This document shows, piece after piece, positions 1 through 12,543 of a stretch of DNA of 64,000 nt. Under the pieces are notes generated by a model that was not told the origin of the DNA, did no database searches, and was given only the letters and a program-made list of their open reading frames with translations. This DNA comes from Nilaparvata lugens (lineage: Eukaryota > Arthropoda > Insecta > Hemiptera > Delphacidae). The stretch covers positions 58,779,137-58,843,136 of the forward strand of contig NC_052504.1 of the NCBI RefSeq assembly GCF_014356525.2. Reading direction: 5' to 3'. The translations under genes were made by a program, and so were the position numbers. Numbering within the stretch: the first letter of the stretch is position 1; every line of letters begins with the position of its first letter.

Positions 1-1214
1 AGGAATGTTAGCTTTGGTACTTGCTCAAGAAATACAATATTTTAAATCTACAAATTATACATTGACAAACATACTGGCTATTATGCAGATAAGAGGCTAG
101 TTCAGAGATTGTCCATAAATATCGATTAAGAGTTAACAAATTATGTAAAGCATAAATGTAAAGTTTCGATGAACTTTTCATCACATAAGCTACGAAATTC
201 AAAACCTTTCGTATATGATAATATAATACTTTTGTCGGTGGAAGTAAAATTGGAATTCGCATTATTGTTTAATGGAAATTTGAAACTGGAAAGGTTCAAA
301 GAACAGTGTAAAGAATGCATTTTTATAGGGTTTCATTTCAATAGTTTGAATATCAGGACTACAAAAATAGATAGAAATTCATCAGATTTAGAAAAATAGT
401 TTTCTGATAATGTTAATAGCATTGATAATGCTGACAAGAGCTATATACACTTTTAGTAATAAAACAAGATATTTTCTCAGTATTTGTTTTCAAAGATCGA
501 ATAATAATAGAGAAAATTCAGGTAGGTATACAGTTATGATAGCTGTATACAATATGCACTTATTGTTTAAAAAATATTAATGATACCAACTGATCAAAGA
601 GGCAAGATTGCAAACTTTAATGTGGATTGTTTTCATAGACGTTACTTCAATAAGTTAATTAGAAAATAAGTAATAAATAATATAAATTACATGGTAACTC
701 ATGTAGAAAAGTGTTACCCACATTCCTTTGGTGCTCTTTGAATCCCATCACCATGTCTATACAATCAGGGTCAAACAATTGAAAAATAAGACTTCTTGAA
801 GATGAGATGATGTTTACCATCTTTTTACAGGTATTGAGTCAATAGCAGAATAAGTTCTGATATTTTCATAATAGTTATGAGTACTTCTGAGAACAGCATA
901 GAATACATTAAATTCAGTTGACTTGTTATTTACAATAGAAACATTTCTTGGAGAAAAAGAATGGCATTGATTTATGTAGGTAATACAATATCAATAGGTA
1001 TTGCACCAATTTAATACATCTATTACATATAACTCGAATCTACATTCAAATTGACGAGATACAGTATTCCATGTTACTTTTTTGATACACATAATAATTT
1101 CGGATGGGATATTTTCAATATTTTTCGTCTATTGTAAAGAACTTTGGAATCAACTAACTATTATTTACTTTCCATACATCAAATACTAATTAAGGGTTCT
1201 TTTCTACACGACAT
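1..1214. other. Intergenic/3' flank, no gene seen
   Basis: AT-rich sequence downstream of Rapgap1. The short open frames here show no recognisable motif, no clear splice-site-bounded segment and no family similarity. No repeat structure stands out. Confidence 0.5.
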
Positions 1215-1220
1215 TTTATT
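1215..1220 (-). terminator. Candidate polyadenylation signal for Rapgap1
   Basis: The minus strand reads AATAAA here, about 480 nt downstream of the Rapgap1 stop codon. It is the first clear canonical hexamer I see after the stop. AATAAA is frequent by chance in DNA this AT-rich, so only transcript ends could confirm it. Confidence 0.25.
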
Positions 1221-1701
1221 ATTCGTATTATAATTAATAGACACACAACATTCAAATGTGCATGCACAAAGTTTGGTTAGTTGAACCACAATGGAATGGT
1301 TGAAGTGTTATTATTTGTTCAAGTCTGATGATATTAAGAGTATGAGAACAGATTTATATCATATTAGGTTTCTGAAACGAATAAAATTTCCGCACTTCTC
1401 CACTAATCTGTCACAATTATAGTTATCATTTTGAATAGTATTTCAGCCGATTCTATAACAAATCTCTAAATTAGTTCAAAAACAAAGGTTTCGATGAGGA
1501 GATATGAACATTATTGGTCTGATTGACATGGCATGAAGTTTACGTCGATTTTTATCAATAGGTTATTGAAATAACTGTCGAATGTATATGAACATCAAAG
1601 AGACAATATTTTTTTGAAGCCTTTCTACAGAATAGCAAAGAACTTTGAGATGCGTTGAAAAAGTGAAGTATAGTCGAGGCTAGCGAATGTTTGTAACTGA
1701 T

Positions 1702-1845
1702 CTAGACTGGCGAACCTTCACCATTGGCTGTTGTGTAGTCTTTCAGCAGTTCTCTTAGCCTGAGAATCTCTTTGGAGGCAGAAGCTAGATCCGATTGCAA
1801 CTGGAGTTCCTTCTCTCGAAGTCGCTTGATATCTCTCTGACAAGT
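1702..1845 (-). CDS. Rapgap1: Rapgap1 terminal coding exon, coiled coil and stop
   Basis: This 48-codon exon includes the TAG stop at 1702-1704 and follows a tatatttcag acceptor in phase 0. It continues the coiled coil from the previous exon (TCQRDIKRLREKELQLQSDL, then ILRLRELL) with Leu at heptad positions, and ends GEGSPV. Together the two exons make a coiled coil of roughly 60 residues. Insect RapGAP1 proteins are longer at the C terminus than the vertebrate protein and end in a coiled coil of this type; that comparison is from memory and less certain than the exon itself. Confidence 0.9.
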   Translation of the reverse strand, partial: TCQRDIKRLREKELQLQSDLASASKEILRLRELLKDYTTANGEGSPV

Positions 1846-3018
1846 CTGAAATATAACAAGCAAGGTGAATTGAATTATGAAATTTATTATGTGAAAAGCA
1901 TGAGGTAACAATACTTTAATTATGGAAGACTAGGGAGAAGGATTTGAAACTCAAACCCTGTGATAACAGTTTGCAACCTGATTTTCAAGATATATGCGGT
2001 TTTTTGTTGGTCTTCAAATATACATACAGTACTCTCTTGATTATTTCTACAGATTTACCTGTAGGAAATCAATTAATATGAATTTATGTCTCATTAAAAG
2101 AAAGTTACCAGTATTTGAATTATCAGCTATTTGATTTATCAAAGGAGAAGTAACTGTTATAATATTGCCAGTAATATATTTATTGTATTCTGATGCTGAG
2201 TCACTTTGATGCTCTGATTACGTTTGGGCCATAATAAAATAAAATATGTGAAAATGCAAATATATTTTATTGGGCGGAATAAATAATTATGATAATTTTA
2301 TATAGTCTTCACGGTACCATAGAAAAATAATAAATACCAACATGTTTTATGTATGGTTTGTACTGATACATGTCAGGAGGACTGAACTGTATCTGTATAC
2401 TGGTTTCAATCACTTCTCACATTGTTTCTTTATTGAAACACTTTATATTTTATACAATAAAATCATTCATCTATCTTTCACCGAATTCTATTAACATACT
2501 ATTATACACGTATCAATTACACAAAAACTAAAATTACAAACTTGAAGGAAATTGTTTACAAAAGAATGATTTATGATTTTTTCAGATTTTGCAGCTATTG
2601 AGTATTTTATACTTGAATTGGTTCAACTTATGCATTGAAAATAAATAAATATTTTTGTTCAAAACATTTCATAAATACATATTGATAATGTTTATATCCT
2701 TCATAATACTGTGTAGAGAACATACTGATTGCATTGTCAGTTTCATTGTCAATTCACCCAGTGTTCTCGATCTTTCTATTTTTTACGTTTGTATTGGATA
2801 GAGGAAACATCATCTTTGTGTTATCTTATGTGTTATAAATTTTGACAATTCCTATACTCTGATAAGAGTCTCTTGGAAGCTATTGAAAACAAACACACTG
2901 ATTGAATTGTCAGTCCCATTCTAAATTGTTCCAGTTTTCTCAATCCTTCTATTTTTTACTCTTGTATTGGAACAGCAAACGGTTCATTAATTTAAGAATG
3001 ATTGCAATTGGCACTAAC
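1846..3018 (-). other. Rapgap1 intron with degenerate local duplication
   Basis: The intron begins with gttagt at its 5' end and ends tatatttcag. It contains two diverged direct copies of a segment including a ctgattg.attgtcag motif and a tctattttttac motif, roughly 2718-2800 and 2893-2972, about 175 bp apart. Otherwise it is AT-rich without features. Confidence 0.6.
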
Positions 3019-3277
3019 CACATTCTGTCGCAAGAGATCGAGTTTGTCACACTTGAGCCGCGTGACTTCCTGTCGCAGGGCCTCCGTCTGCCGCCCCCCG
3101 TCGCCGGCCATCCCGCCACCCCCACCGCCTCCGCCGCCGCCTCCGTCCAGACACAGACTGCACGCCTTGTTGGGCGTCTCGGCCGAGCTCATGCTCTCCA
3201 GGCCCGTGTCACTGTCCGCGTACACGGCCGCATCCAACTCCACGCTGTTCAGTGACGACGAATCGCTCTCCGATACT
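3019..3277 (-). CDS. Rapgap1: Rapgap1 exon, DTGLES motif, poly-Gly and coiled coil
   Basis: This 259-nt exon follows ctttgcag and ends GTG before gttagt. Only the last base of its first codon is in this exon. It encodes VSESDSSSLNSVELDAAVYA, then DSDTGLESMSSAETPNKACS, matching the C-terminal EDTGLESVSSSGTPHK motif of RAP1GAP. A run of 11 glycines follows, coded by a GGN-rich stretch (plus strand 3108-3146, C-rich), then the start of a coiled coil (LRQEVTRLKCDKLDLLRQNV). The upstream exon must end in phase 2, but the 5470 exon ends in phase 0, so another exon lies between them that I cannot identify. Confidence 0.92.
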
Positions 3278-3894
3278 CTGCAAAGAAATCATAAACACAC
3301 AATAATCATCAATTATTGTTATAATGTTTAATAATTATTGTTAATTACTGCAATAATGTTGATTATTAAAATTAGTTACGTAGTAATGTCATAGAGGAAA
3401 GATGTTTGGTATCTTCATCTAACTGTATCTCTTTTCTATGAAAAATATATAGAAAAGACTTGAAAAAAGTATAATGTAAAGTATTATTACAATTAATGTG
3501 GAATGATCATGTTTGAAATGATGTGGCCCAATTACGGTACATTTGCTGATTTTGATAATATTCATCAAACTTCTTCTTATTTTAGCAAAGAGTGTATCTG
3601 ACTGTGCAAAGAAATTATAAACACACGATCATAAAGCACATTAGTTCTTAGTAATATTTTTCATTCTTCTTGCTTGCAGCACTGATGGAAATGAAAAATC
3701 ATGGGAGTTTTCATAAAGTAAAAAACACATCTATTTGGATTTGTGCTTGATAATTTTTTCAAGCTTCTGGAACAAGTCTTATTCTCGGTTGCTTACAAGC
3801 CTGTTAAATTTTAACCATGATTAATGCCACAAGAACCAATCAAAAAAACATTCTTTCCAAAATAGCCTGATTTGTTCTCGTGGATTTAATCATT

Positions 3895-3990
3895 TATTCA
3901 TTTCATTCAATTCCACAATCACAACATCAAATCTATGATTGGGAGAGAATCAACAGGATAAACCCAAAACTGCATCTCTCCTTAATGTTG
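3895..3990. repeat. Interspersed repeat, copy 1 of a family seen twice
   Basis: This segment shares an ordered set of words with 28430-28556: tatgattggga, then a caacagg block, then cccaaaact, each at similar spacing. The copies are diverged but collinear, as expected for an old interspersed repeat. The family identity is not known to me. Confidence 0.5.
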
Positions 3991-4084
3991 GTAAAATATT
4001 ATGATTGAAATTTAACCGGCTTTTGTGCAACCGGGCCTGAGATTTAGGTACTGTAAATACAGTAAAGGCATGAAATAGTTATTT

Positions 4085-4480
4085 TTATATCAAGAGTGAA
4101 AAGTACGACTTTTTCTCCCTGTGGGAGAAAGTTTGAAGCCCGAGGCAAAGCCGAGGGCAACAATTTTCCTGAGGGAGAAAAAGTATTTTTCGCTCGTGAT
4201 GTACACAACATTTTTCCTCCATCTACATTTTTTTATAGAAACTGCAAATGAAATTATTTTAAAAACTTACGTATTGGTGACAATGTTTCCTAACAACATA
4301 ACCTAAAATCTTAAACCTAAAAACCGGTCGGCTGATTGGCACTGCCGATCGCGCCTGATTGCGCTATCTATCGGCAAAAGTTGTAACAATTATATCAGCT
4401 GAGCGGCTACCAAAAATGGCTGACTCCAGATCACGCGGTTCAGATTTGAATTGCAGATCAAAAATATTTGTTGGCTGGTA
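4085..4480. repeat. Probable interspersed repeat with GC-rich core
   Basis: The block stands out from its AT-rich surroundings. It has an imperfect inverted word (cccgagg...ccgaggg, 4139-4156), a repeated ctgagggagaaaaagt-like phrase and a GC-rich stretch at 4321-4440 (ggtcggctgattggcactgc). It resembles repeats I recall from hemipteran genomes; no database was searched. The 61-codon plus-strand open frame at 4121 falls inside it and is not treated as a gene. Confidence 0.4.
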
Positions 4481-5469
4481 TTTTGAATAGAATAAAATAT
4501 TTTAAAATTGTTTAAATTTTTATTGTCTACAAAATAAGAATATAATATCATGAACTACAACATATTTCTTCAATAATTATTTAATAATGCAACATAGAAC
4601 TTATTAATAAGTTCAATACCTAATTCAACTATGGAAGGAATAAGTTGAAAATCGGAATAAATAATTATGAAAATGTATTTTATTTTGTTTTTGGAGTATG
4701 AACATTGTACCGTAGTATCTACTTTTTTCAAATCAATGAAATATTTCAATTTTATGTATTAAAAAACTGTAAAATTACCACGTTTTCACATCTTTTCTAG
4801 ATTCTAGTTACAACTCAACTTCATGTATTCTTTAAAATCGTTTCTTCTTGCAACTCAACTTCATCTATCCATAAACTCTTTAGTTTCCTCACACATCAAT
4901 TCTCCAATTCATTACAAATAGAGACAAACCATTAAAATTGTTCAAAATTATCGAATAATAAATCCATAAACCTCTGAAAATGTTGTGAAATGAGTTGTAA
5001 TAAAAATATCTAGCTTTAGTTTCTAGCGAATGTACCTAGTGAAAAAATGCTTGCCAGAGACTGAGAATCTCTATTTTTAATTTTAATACTTTTCAGTATC
5101 CATTTTCCAACTACAATACGAAAATTTATTTCCTAATTATTCTGTCCAATAGAGTGTTGTAACAAAATATTCATCACAATTTCAAATCAATTCAATATTA
5201 CTATTTTCTGTATAGGAGAACTAAAAAATTGCCATGTTTTTGAATCCTTTTTAGTTACAACTCAACTTCATCTGTCTATCAACTCTTCAGTTTCTTCAAG
5301 TACAGATTAAAAGTATAGATTCTCAGTAAAAAGGTTCAATCACACTTCTCTTGCTACAATGACTAACAATTTAAAAAAATTATCTCTGAAACAAACTTCA
5401 TTTAATAAATAAGAAACTGAAAAATGAATAGAAATGGAATATAAACAGAGAAATGAAACGACCAATTAC

Positions 5470-5742
5470 CGTGGGAGTAGGAGTTTCACTGCTGATACCC
5501 CCACTGGACAAGGTTTTCTTAGCAGTGTTGTTGTTGTTCTCGTTGGGAACACCCTGGTTGCGCACCCTGGCGATGAGTGCCTTGCGCACCGTGTCAATGA
5601 ACCTGGTGCCCGGACCACTCTCCGACTTGGGGGTGTCGGCGGGGTCCCCCCCTGATAGACCCCCCTCGCCACCCATGAAGTCCTTCGACTTCTCTCGCAG
5701 CTCTTCACACAGAGAGCTCAGCAGTGACGTTCGTGTCCTCAA
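5470..5742 (-). CDS. Rapgap1: Rapgap1 exon, linker after the RapGAP domain
   Basis: This 91-codon exon lies between tttgcag and gtaatt, phase 0 at both ends. It opens LRTRTSLLSSLCEELREKSK with an FMGGEGG segment following, like human [26 protein letters not shown]. It continues FIDTVRKALIARVRNQG, corresponding to FFESFKRVIRSRSQS. The rest is low-complexity Asn/Ser/Thr/Pro linker ending PTPT. In vertebrates this region carries phosphorylation sites; none is claimed here. Overlapping plus-strand open frames in this interval are shadows of this exon. Confidence 0.93.
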
Positions 5743-6229
5743 CTGCAAACAATCATAGAAAACAACCTTAGTACAACATTCAAGTAGAATACATACACAC
5801 TGATAATAATTCAGTACAAATAGAATGAGATTATTTAAAATCGGTTCGAGAAACACACTAAAAAATCTGGTGTGGCGCACTCACACAACTTTCCTTGCCG
5901 TTATGAAAAAAGATCACCTGACGCTAGTGTACTCGCGCATCTCAAGTCTACTATTCAAAGATATGAGACAGCTGGTGATAGGTCAATAACGCTGGAAACA
6001 CAAGAGGTCTGCTATCTCTTCGTAGTGAATGATTTAATAGAACCAACAGTTGCCAACAGTTTGCAATATTTAATAATCACATTTTCTCGGATTTCAAGCT
6101 TATTTTCAATTCTAGGTGGAAATGTTACTGGACATTAATTGCAGAGATTTTCATGCTCAATCTTTTCCACTTGAAATTTTTTGTTTAAATTTTATATGAA
6201 GGCTGATAATTGAGAATCTAAAATCAAAC

Positions 6230-6536
6230 TTTGCATAGATGGGGCAAAGCTCCTGAAATTTTTACAGATATAGGACTTGTTGCAGTTGATAGAGCTTATC
6301 AATGACTATTCCATTATACATGTATAAATTTGATCAAAATCGTTGGAGCCGTATTCGAGAAATTCGCGAAAAACCCTGTTTTTGACAACATTTTCGCCAT
6401 TTTAGCCGCCATCTTGGATCGCATTTGATCGAAATTGTTCGTGTCGGATCCTTATAGTGTAAGGACCTTACGTTCCAAATTTCAAGTCATTCCGTCAACT
6501 GGGAGATGAGATATCGTGTACACAGACGCACATACA

Positions 6537-6615
<79 letters not shown>

Positions 6616-6750
6616 CAATACCCAAAAACCACTTTTTCGGACTCAGGGGACCTTGAAACGTATAGAAATTTAGAAATTGGGGTACCTTAATTTTTTTCGG
6701 AAAGCAATACTTTCCTTACCTATGGTAATAGGGCAAGGAAAGTAAAATGC
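6230..6750. repeat. Interspersed repeat with embedded (CA)n
   Basis: A mid-copy-style repeat with GC-richer text on both sides of a long (CA)n run (6541-6612). It includes a short inverted pair near the right end: ggaaagcaatactttcc is a near-perfect palindrome at 6699-6715. The final part (ctatggtaatagggcaagga) resembles a repeat widespread in planthopper sequence in my memory. The left boundary is uncertain. Confidence 0.45.
6541..6612. repeat. (CA)n microsatellite
   Basis: A pure dinucleotide CA run of about 36 units, extended leftward by imperfect acac text. It lies inside the repeat at 6230-6750. Confidence 0.97.
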
Positions 6751-7367
6751 ATAGAATAAAGAATTGATAAAGATTTGTTTTGAAAATGATGAGAGAGCAT
6801 GCTAAATAAGCAAACATTATTAATCAATGTCATAATAATAATAATTAATGTCTCTGATCTTGAGATAAGTATGATCTATTGATCTAAAAGAATGCAAGCA
6901 ATCTCACAATTCCACAAGAATACTGATTTTATGAGAACTCAATGACTCTCTATTAGAGATACTTTTGTAAGATCCATGAAAAGAATAGTCCGAGCCAATG
7001 TAGACTCTTCATTATACAATTTATTCTTCAAGTAGGTTACACAGTCTAATGAAGCTCTTATTATTTAGTGCATCATTTGCCTTTCTACTCCTTCAAGAGT
7101 GATTCAATACTGTGAATTGTAATTATGCACTGTATAATGATTGGAGAAGTGTATTATTGCAGTCCCATTTATAAATAAATCACTTGTCTGGTTCAATTCA
7201 CTGTATCTTCACCTTTGATACTTTTAGTACTAATGAACACAATAATTTAGGAAGGATGATCGCACTGTAAACTTCAGTTTCAAACTTAACCGATAGTGAG
7301 AGTATGAAAATGATAAGTGCTCCAAGTAATGTACTGTATATGAAGTAAGAAAAACTTTTGCACAAAC

Positions 7368-7533
7368 CTCCAATTTGGCGAATTTGTGCGCCTTGTAGCA
7401 AGCATTTTCAGCATTTATCAATTTCGTCAGGAGGAATTCCTTCAATTCGGGGCCCTTTTTGAAGATCGGTGGTGAGGGAAGTGTAGGTCCGAAAAATGGA
7501 ACATCATCTCTTGCTGTTACTTTTATTTCGTAC
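7368..7533 (-). CDS. Rapgap1: Rapgap1 exon, C-terminal half of RapGAP domain
   Basis: This 166-nt exon follows gttccag. Its first base completes AGG (Arg), and it ends GAG before gtttgt, phase 0. It encodes [40 protein letters not shown] and [15 protein letters not shown]. Human RAP1GAP has [46 protein letters not shown]. This is the end of the catalytic fold. The gttt donor is weaker than the others, but the KLE|LRTRT junction matches the family's KLEERTRT, so the site is well supported. Confidence 0.97.
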
Positions 7534-7641
7534 CTGGAACAATTTATTAATTAAGAATAATGAACAATTCTTGGTTCAAGATTCCCACAACACATTCAAT
7601 ATGATGGCGGGCATTCACAAGTTCTCCAGCCATTTTTCATA

Positions 7642-7805
7642 AGAGGAAAAATGATATTATTTCTCTTCGTGATATCAGGTATGAATCATAGAATGTCCAT
7701 ATAGGTTCATATTTTTATTTCTGAGAGGTGAAATGATATTATTTCTCTTCTTGATATGAGGTATGGATCATATAATGTCCATATAGGTTCATATCTGTAT
7801 TTCTG
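7642..7805. repeat. 82-bp tandem duplication in an intron
   Basis: Two direct copies at 7642-7723 and 7724-7805 share the phrases gatattatttctctt, tcatagaatgtccatatagg (with small changes) and ttcatat. They lie in the intron between the exons at 7533 and 7916. Confidence 0.85.
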
Positions 7806-7915
7806 ATACAAGAGTATCTGTAGAGAAGTAGATATTACTAAACAGTATTCACAAAAAGTTTGAGAGAAAAATGAAGAGAACAAAATGAGCAGAAGTAGAT
7901 ACGTTTTATATTTAC

Positions 7916-8042
7916 CTTGTGTTAGGAGTGTTAGGTTCAATAGCTTGTACAACAATATAAGCGTGTAGAAAATGTGATGCTATCATGTCAGGTGAGAATG
8001 GAGTGTTCGACTCCTGGAATACAACTGCGACAATGTCGTTTC
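7916..8042 (-). CDS. Rapgap1: Rapgap1 exon, catalytic Asn thumb
   Basis: This 127-nt exon starts with the last two bases of the split Gly codon, after tttgcag. It then encodes [36 protein letters not shown] and NTPNT, ending two bases into an Arg codon at gtaaat. The first complete codon (8038-8040) is AAC, the asparagine thumb that supplies the catalytic side chain in place of an arginine finger in this GAP family (established for human Asn290). All surrounding family positions (VVFQ, NTPF, DMIAS, FLHAY) are present, so the enzyme looks catalytically intact. Confidence 0.97.
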
Positions 8043-9551
8043 CTGCAAACAAAATTGTAAGATTATTAAATAGGTGCATTGAAAAATGTCTGAATTTTAA
8101 TTTTAATAAGAAATCCACAATTATACAAGATTATTGTTATAAGCAGGTTTGAAAAATCTATAGCAGAATATATCATTGAATTTCACCTCTTCTATAGCTT
8201 ATTGAATGAGTGTTAAATTTTAACAATAGCCATCCCTATAGTGAGGTCCACATTATAATGGCAGTGTACGATTGACAATACTGTTGCTGTCCTTTTCTAT
8301 CATACAACAAAATAGATAGCACTATCTCTCTCTTGCTTTGCAATGTTGTCTATTTGCCAGAATATTTCATATTTACTTTTGACAGTGACTGTACAAAACT
8401 GAACAAACCATATTCTCAGCCGCCATTTTTTTCTTCATTCTATCAAAATACTTGAGTACCCAAGTCGTATAATTGGTTTAAAATGTATTTTTGAAACAAT
8501 AAAATAATTTTTAAACATTACCTTATGAGAAACACAAATTAAAATACCTGAAATGACAATTTAAAAGTTGATAACTAACCATCCTAGACTTCATCCATGC
8601 TTAAGTTAGCCTACCCGTATAGGTTAGATCTACTCGTACCGGTATAAATAATATTGAAAAATTATTTCAGAATTAATCCATTGAAATTACTTATTTTTAA
8701 ATATGATTTCTATTTTTCTATTATTTTTAAAGGAAATTGGAATAGAATACCTACCAAATAACTAAATTTCTGTTGTTTTGAAATTCAGATTGTTGTATCA
8801 CAGCTTTTTAAATTAGCCGCCATTTCAGGTTTGTAGAAAAATAAAAATCTGATCTCAGTCATGAAAGTAAATTTTTGAATCAAATTATGAAAAAAAATTA
8901 TATTTTCTCGATCAATTTGACATTAAATTGATTATTTTATCAAGGAAATGATAATTATTATTAGATTAAATTTAATTGGATGAATTGAGTAACGGTTGTG
9001 TACAGTCAGTGGCAAAATGGAGAGACTTGGCAACGTTTTTCTCCTATCTTTCTTCACTGCCATTATAACGTGGACCTCACTATAGTCTTTTACTTGATTG
9101 ATAAATTTAATTGGATAAATTGAGTAACGGTTGTGTATGTGTACAGTCAGTGGCAAAATGGAGAGACTTGGCAACGTTTTTCTCCTATCTTTCTTCACTG
9201 CCATTATAACGTGGACCTCACTATAGTCTTTCACTTGATCGATATATATTACTTTCAACTGAACAAACATAATTAAAATCGAAATTTAGTTTGTTATAAT
9301 ACAGTACAAAAATGACAGCCTATACTCGATTCAGGAGCAAATAAACATGAAATTCCAGGACTTTTGAGAATTGAATCTTGAAAAATAATAATACAATGGA
9401 TCTGATATTATGTGAGATGATTGAATCGCTGCCTTTATTAAAAAACTAGGAGGGCGAAGTTAGGGCGCAGCCGGCCCTCTCTTACACTGGACCCTTAAAA
9501 GATGATTTTTAAAAGATTATGATTTCAAAATAAAAATATGAGTTACCGTAC
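8043..9551 (-). other. Rapgap1 intron with an inverted-repeat element
   Basis: The intron separates the His and Asn of the catalytic HIGN motif. Most of it is occupied by the terminal-inverted-repeat element at 8236-9226. I see no other feature. Confidence 0.7.
8236..9226. mobile_element. TIR element (MITE-like) with duplicated right end
   Basis: The left end at 8236-8266 (ctatagtgaggtccac then attataatggcagtg) is repeated in inverted orientation at 9055-9085 and again at 9196-9226, with one base changed. About 140 bp including the right end is tandemly duplicated (about 8965-9100 and 9105-9240). No transposase frame is present, so this is a non-autonomous element. The TA dinucleotides at the ends fit a Tc1/mariner-type target, but the target duplication is not certain. 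Confidence 0.7.
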
Positions 9552-9703
9552 CTATATGCCTCTTCCTCTGAAGCTGTTGAGGATCATTGTCGGTGTATGG
9601 AAGGAGTGTTGAGACATGAAAGATGATTTCTCTTTCCTTGTACAGTTGGTAGATGGCTTCATCTCCGGTTTGACCAAACTGGGTATCCAAGCCACCTCGG
9701 TAA
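9552..9703 (-). CDS. Rapgap1: Rapgap1 exon, RapGAP catalytic domain up to HIG
   Basis: This 152-nt exon starts with one base that completes the Gly codon from the preceding exon, after an atttcag acceptor. It ends ATA G before gtacgg. It encodes [20 protein letters not shown], the [14 protein letters not shown] segment and [10 protein letters not shown]. In human RAP1GAP the matching RKRHIGND motif holds His287 and the catalytic asparagine thumb Asn290. The His codon is in this exon, and the asparagine is the second codon position past the intron. Length and spacing match the family with no indels. Confidence 0.97.
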
Positions 9704-10597
9704 CTGAAATAAACAGAAATAAAATTAATTGAAATATCATTAGAACAATAATTTTAGAGGTTAGTTACTTGTTTCAATAGAATAAGTAGCTTGAATTTTC
9801 TCTTTAGAATGACTTCATATTCATGTGATGAGAACGAGCTTCTCGCTGTAACTACTCACGACTAGAATAAGTATATGAATAGTTGGAAAGCATAAACTGG
9901 ATTATTCGGATATTATAAATTTTAGAGTTTTTTTCTGGAAGGAGACACTCTGAGACCTTTTCTGAGAGTCAGTCTTCCTTTCCCTCCAGGATTTCAATTT
10001 TCATCCAATTTTGAAAGATAAAATTATTCTAGTGAGTACGAGTAAATTCTCACATTCAACACAATTGAAAACTGATTGATCTGATTTATATTGTTTATAA
10101 TTATACACGAACTGAGTGCTCTTTCACTTGTGTCTATCCCAAAAAGTGTCTCTACATTGGCTTGAGAGTTGATCACTTTTATGTAGTCTTGTGTGTGGAT
10201 ACATGAGAATTTCAATTCAATCTTCAAGTTAAAATCAGCATAACGTTTCTTCCCATTTCTTCCAAACACATCCAACTTTCTGTGATATGTGCAACCCTAA
10301 TTTCTCAATTCAGTTTCTCCAATTCCTTCAAAACAAAAACTCAAAACAAAAGATTTGAGAAAAATTTCTTGAACTTTCAGCTAAAGTTTAAAGATCTAAA
10401 GAGTTTTCTGATCAAAAGTTGAAAGATTTTTTATGTTTGATCTACTATATATTATATTTTTACTTTTTTTAGTTTTCTTTGATGTTTGATCAACTGTACA
10501 TCAACGAATAATCGTACATGATTGAATAAATACATGAAAAGTATTAGAAATAATAAACTGTGTTATATCTTGATATTTGTTAAATTGGTCTGTTTAC
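9704..10597 (-). other. Rapgap1 intron
   Basis: AT-rich intron bounded by gtaaac and atttcag. No repeat or exon is recognised in it. Confidence 0.8.
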
Positions 10598-10836
10598 CCT
10601 TTGTGATCCTTGAGCTGTATCCTCTGTCCGAGCACACCGAGGAACTCGTCGAAGGCGGGACTGGAGCACTTGTTGGAGAAGAGTTGCTCCTCGTTGGTTT
10701 GCCCGAACCTCTGGTAGAGCACGCCGAACTTGAAGTGCGCCACCAACACGTGTTCGTCGTAAGCTGCGATCAGCTGACTGGCGCGCGGGCAAAGCACTGG
10801 CTGCATTGACTGTACTGTTAGCCTCTCGTTCAGTAA
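10598..10836 (-). CDS. Rapgap1: Rapgap1 exon, start of catalytic RapGAP domain
   Basis: This 239-nt exon starts in phase 0 after cttccag and ends AAA GG before gtaaac, leaving two bases for the next exon. It encodes LLNERLTVQSMQPVLCPRAS, then YDEHVLVAHFKFGVLYQRFG, QTNEEQLFS, SPAFDEFLGVLGQRIQLKDHKG. Human RAP1GAP has [29 protein letters not shown] and [22 protein letters not shown] here, so identity is strong. This segment opens the Rap_GAP catalytic domain. Codon composition is clearly more GC-rich than the flanking introns, as expected for a conserved exon. Confidence 0.97.

Positions 10837-12543
<1,707 letters not shown>

Larger units (their letters stand above)
3278..5469 (-). other. Rapgap1 intron region hiding at least one unrecognised exon
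   Basis: Phase 0 at the 5470 donor and phase 2 required at the 3277 acceptor mean an exon whose length is 2 mod 3 should lie here. Human RAP1GAP also has a long linker at this position. I see no convincing exon. The interval holds interspersed repeats (3895-3990 and 4085-4480) and local direct repeats of an acaactcaacttcat motif near 4808, 4852 and 5256. Confidence 0.55.
5743..7367 (-). other. Rapgap1 intron carrying a CA-microsatellite repeat
   Basis: The intron runs from gtttgt to tttgcag on the minus strand. Most of 6230-6750 is an interspersed repeat (annotated separately). The remainder is AT-rich without features. Confidence 0.7.

Noticed and set aside
2902..3331. Plus-strand frames with long poly-Pro
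   Set aside because: Antisense shadows of the poly-Gly codons in the Rapgap1 exon at 3019-3277.
5434..5758. Three overlapping open frames on the plus and minus strands
   Set aside because: Shadows of the GC-rich Rapgap1 exon at 5470-5742, which has clear homology in one frame only.
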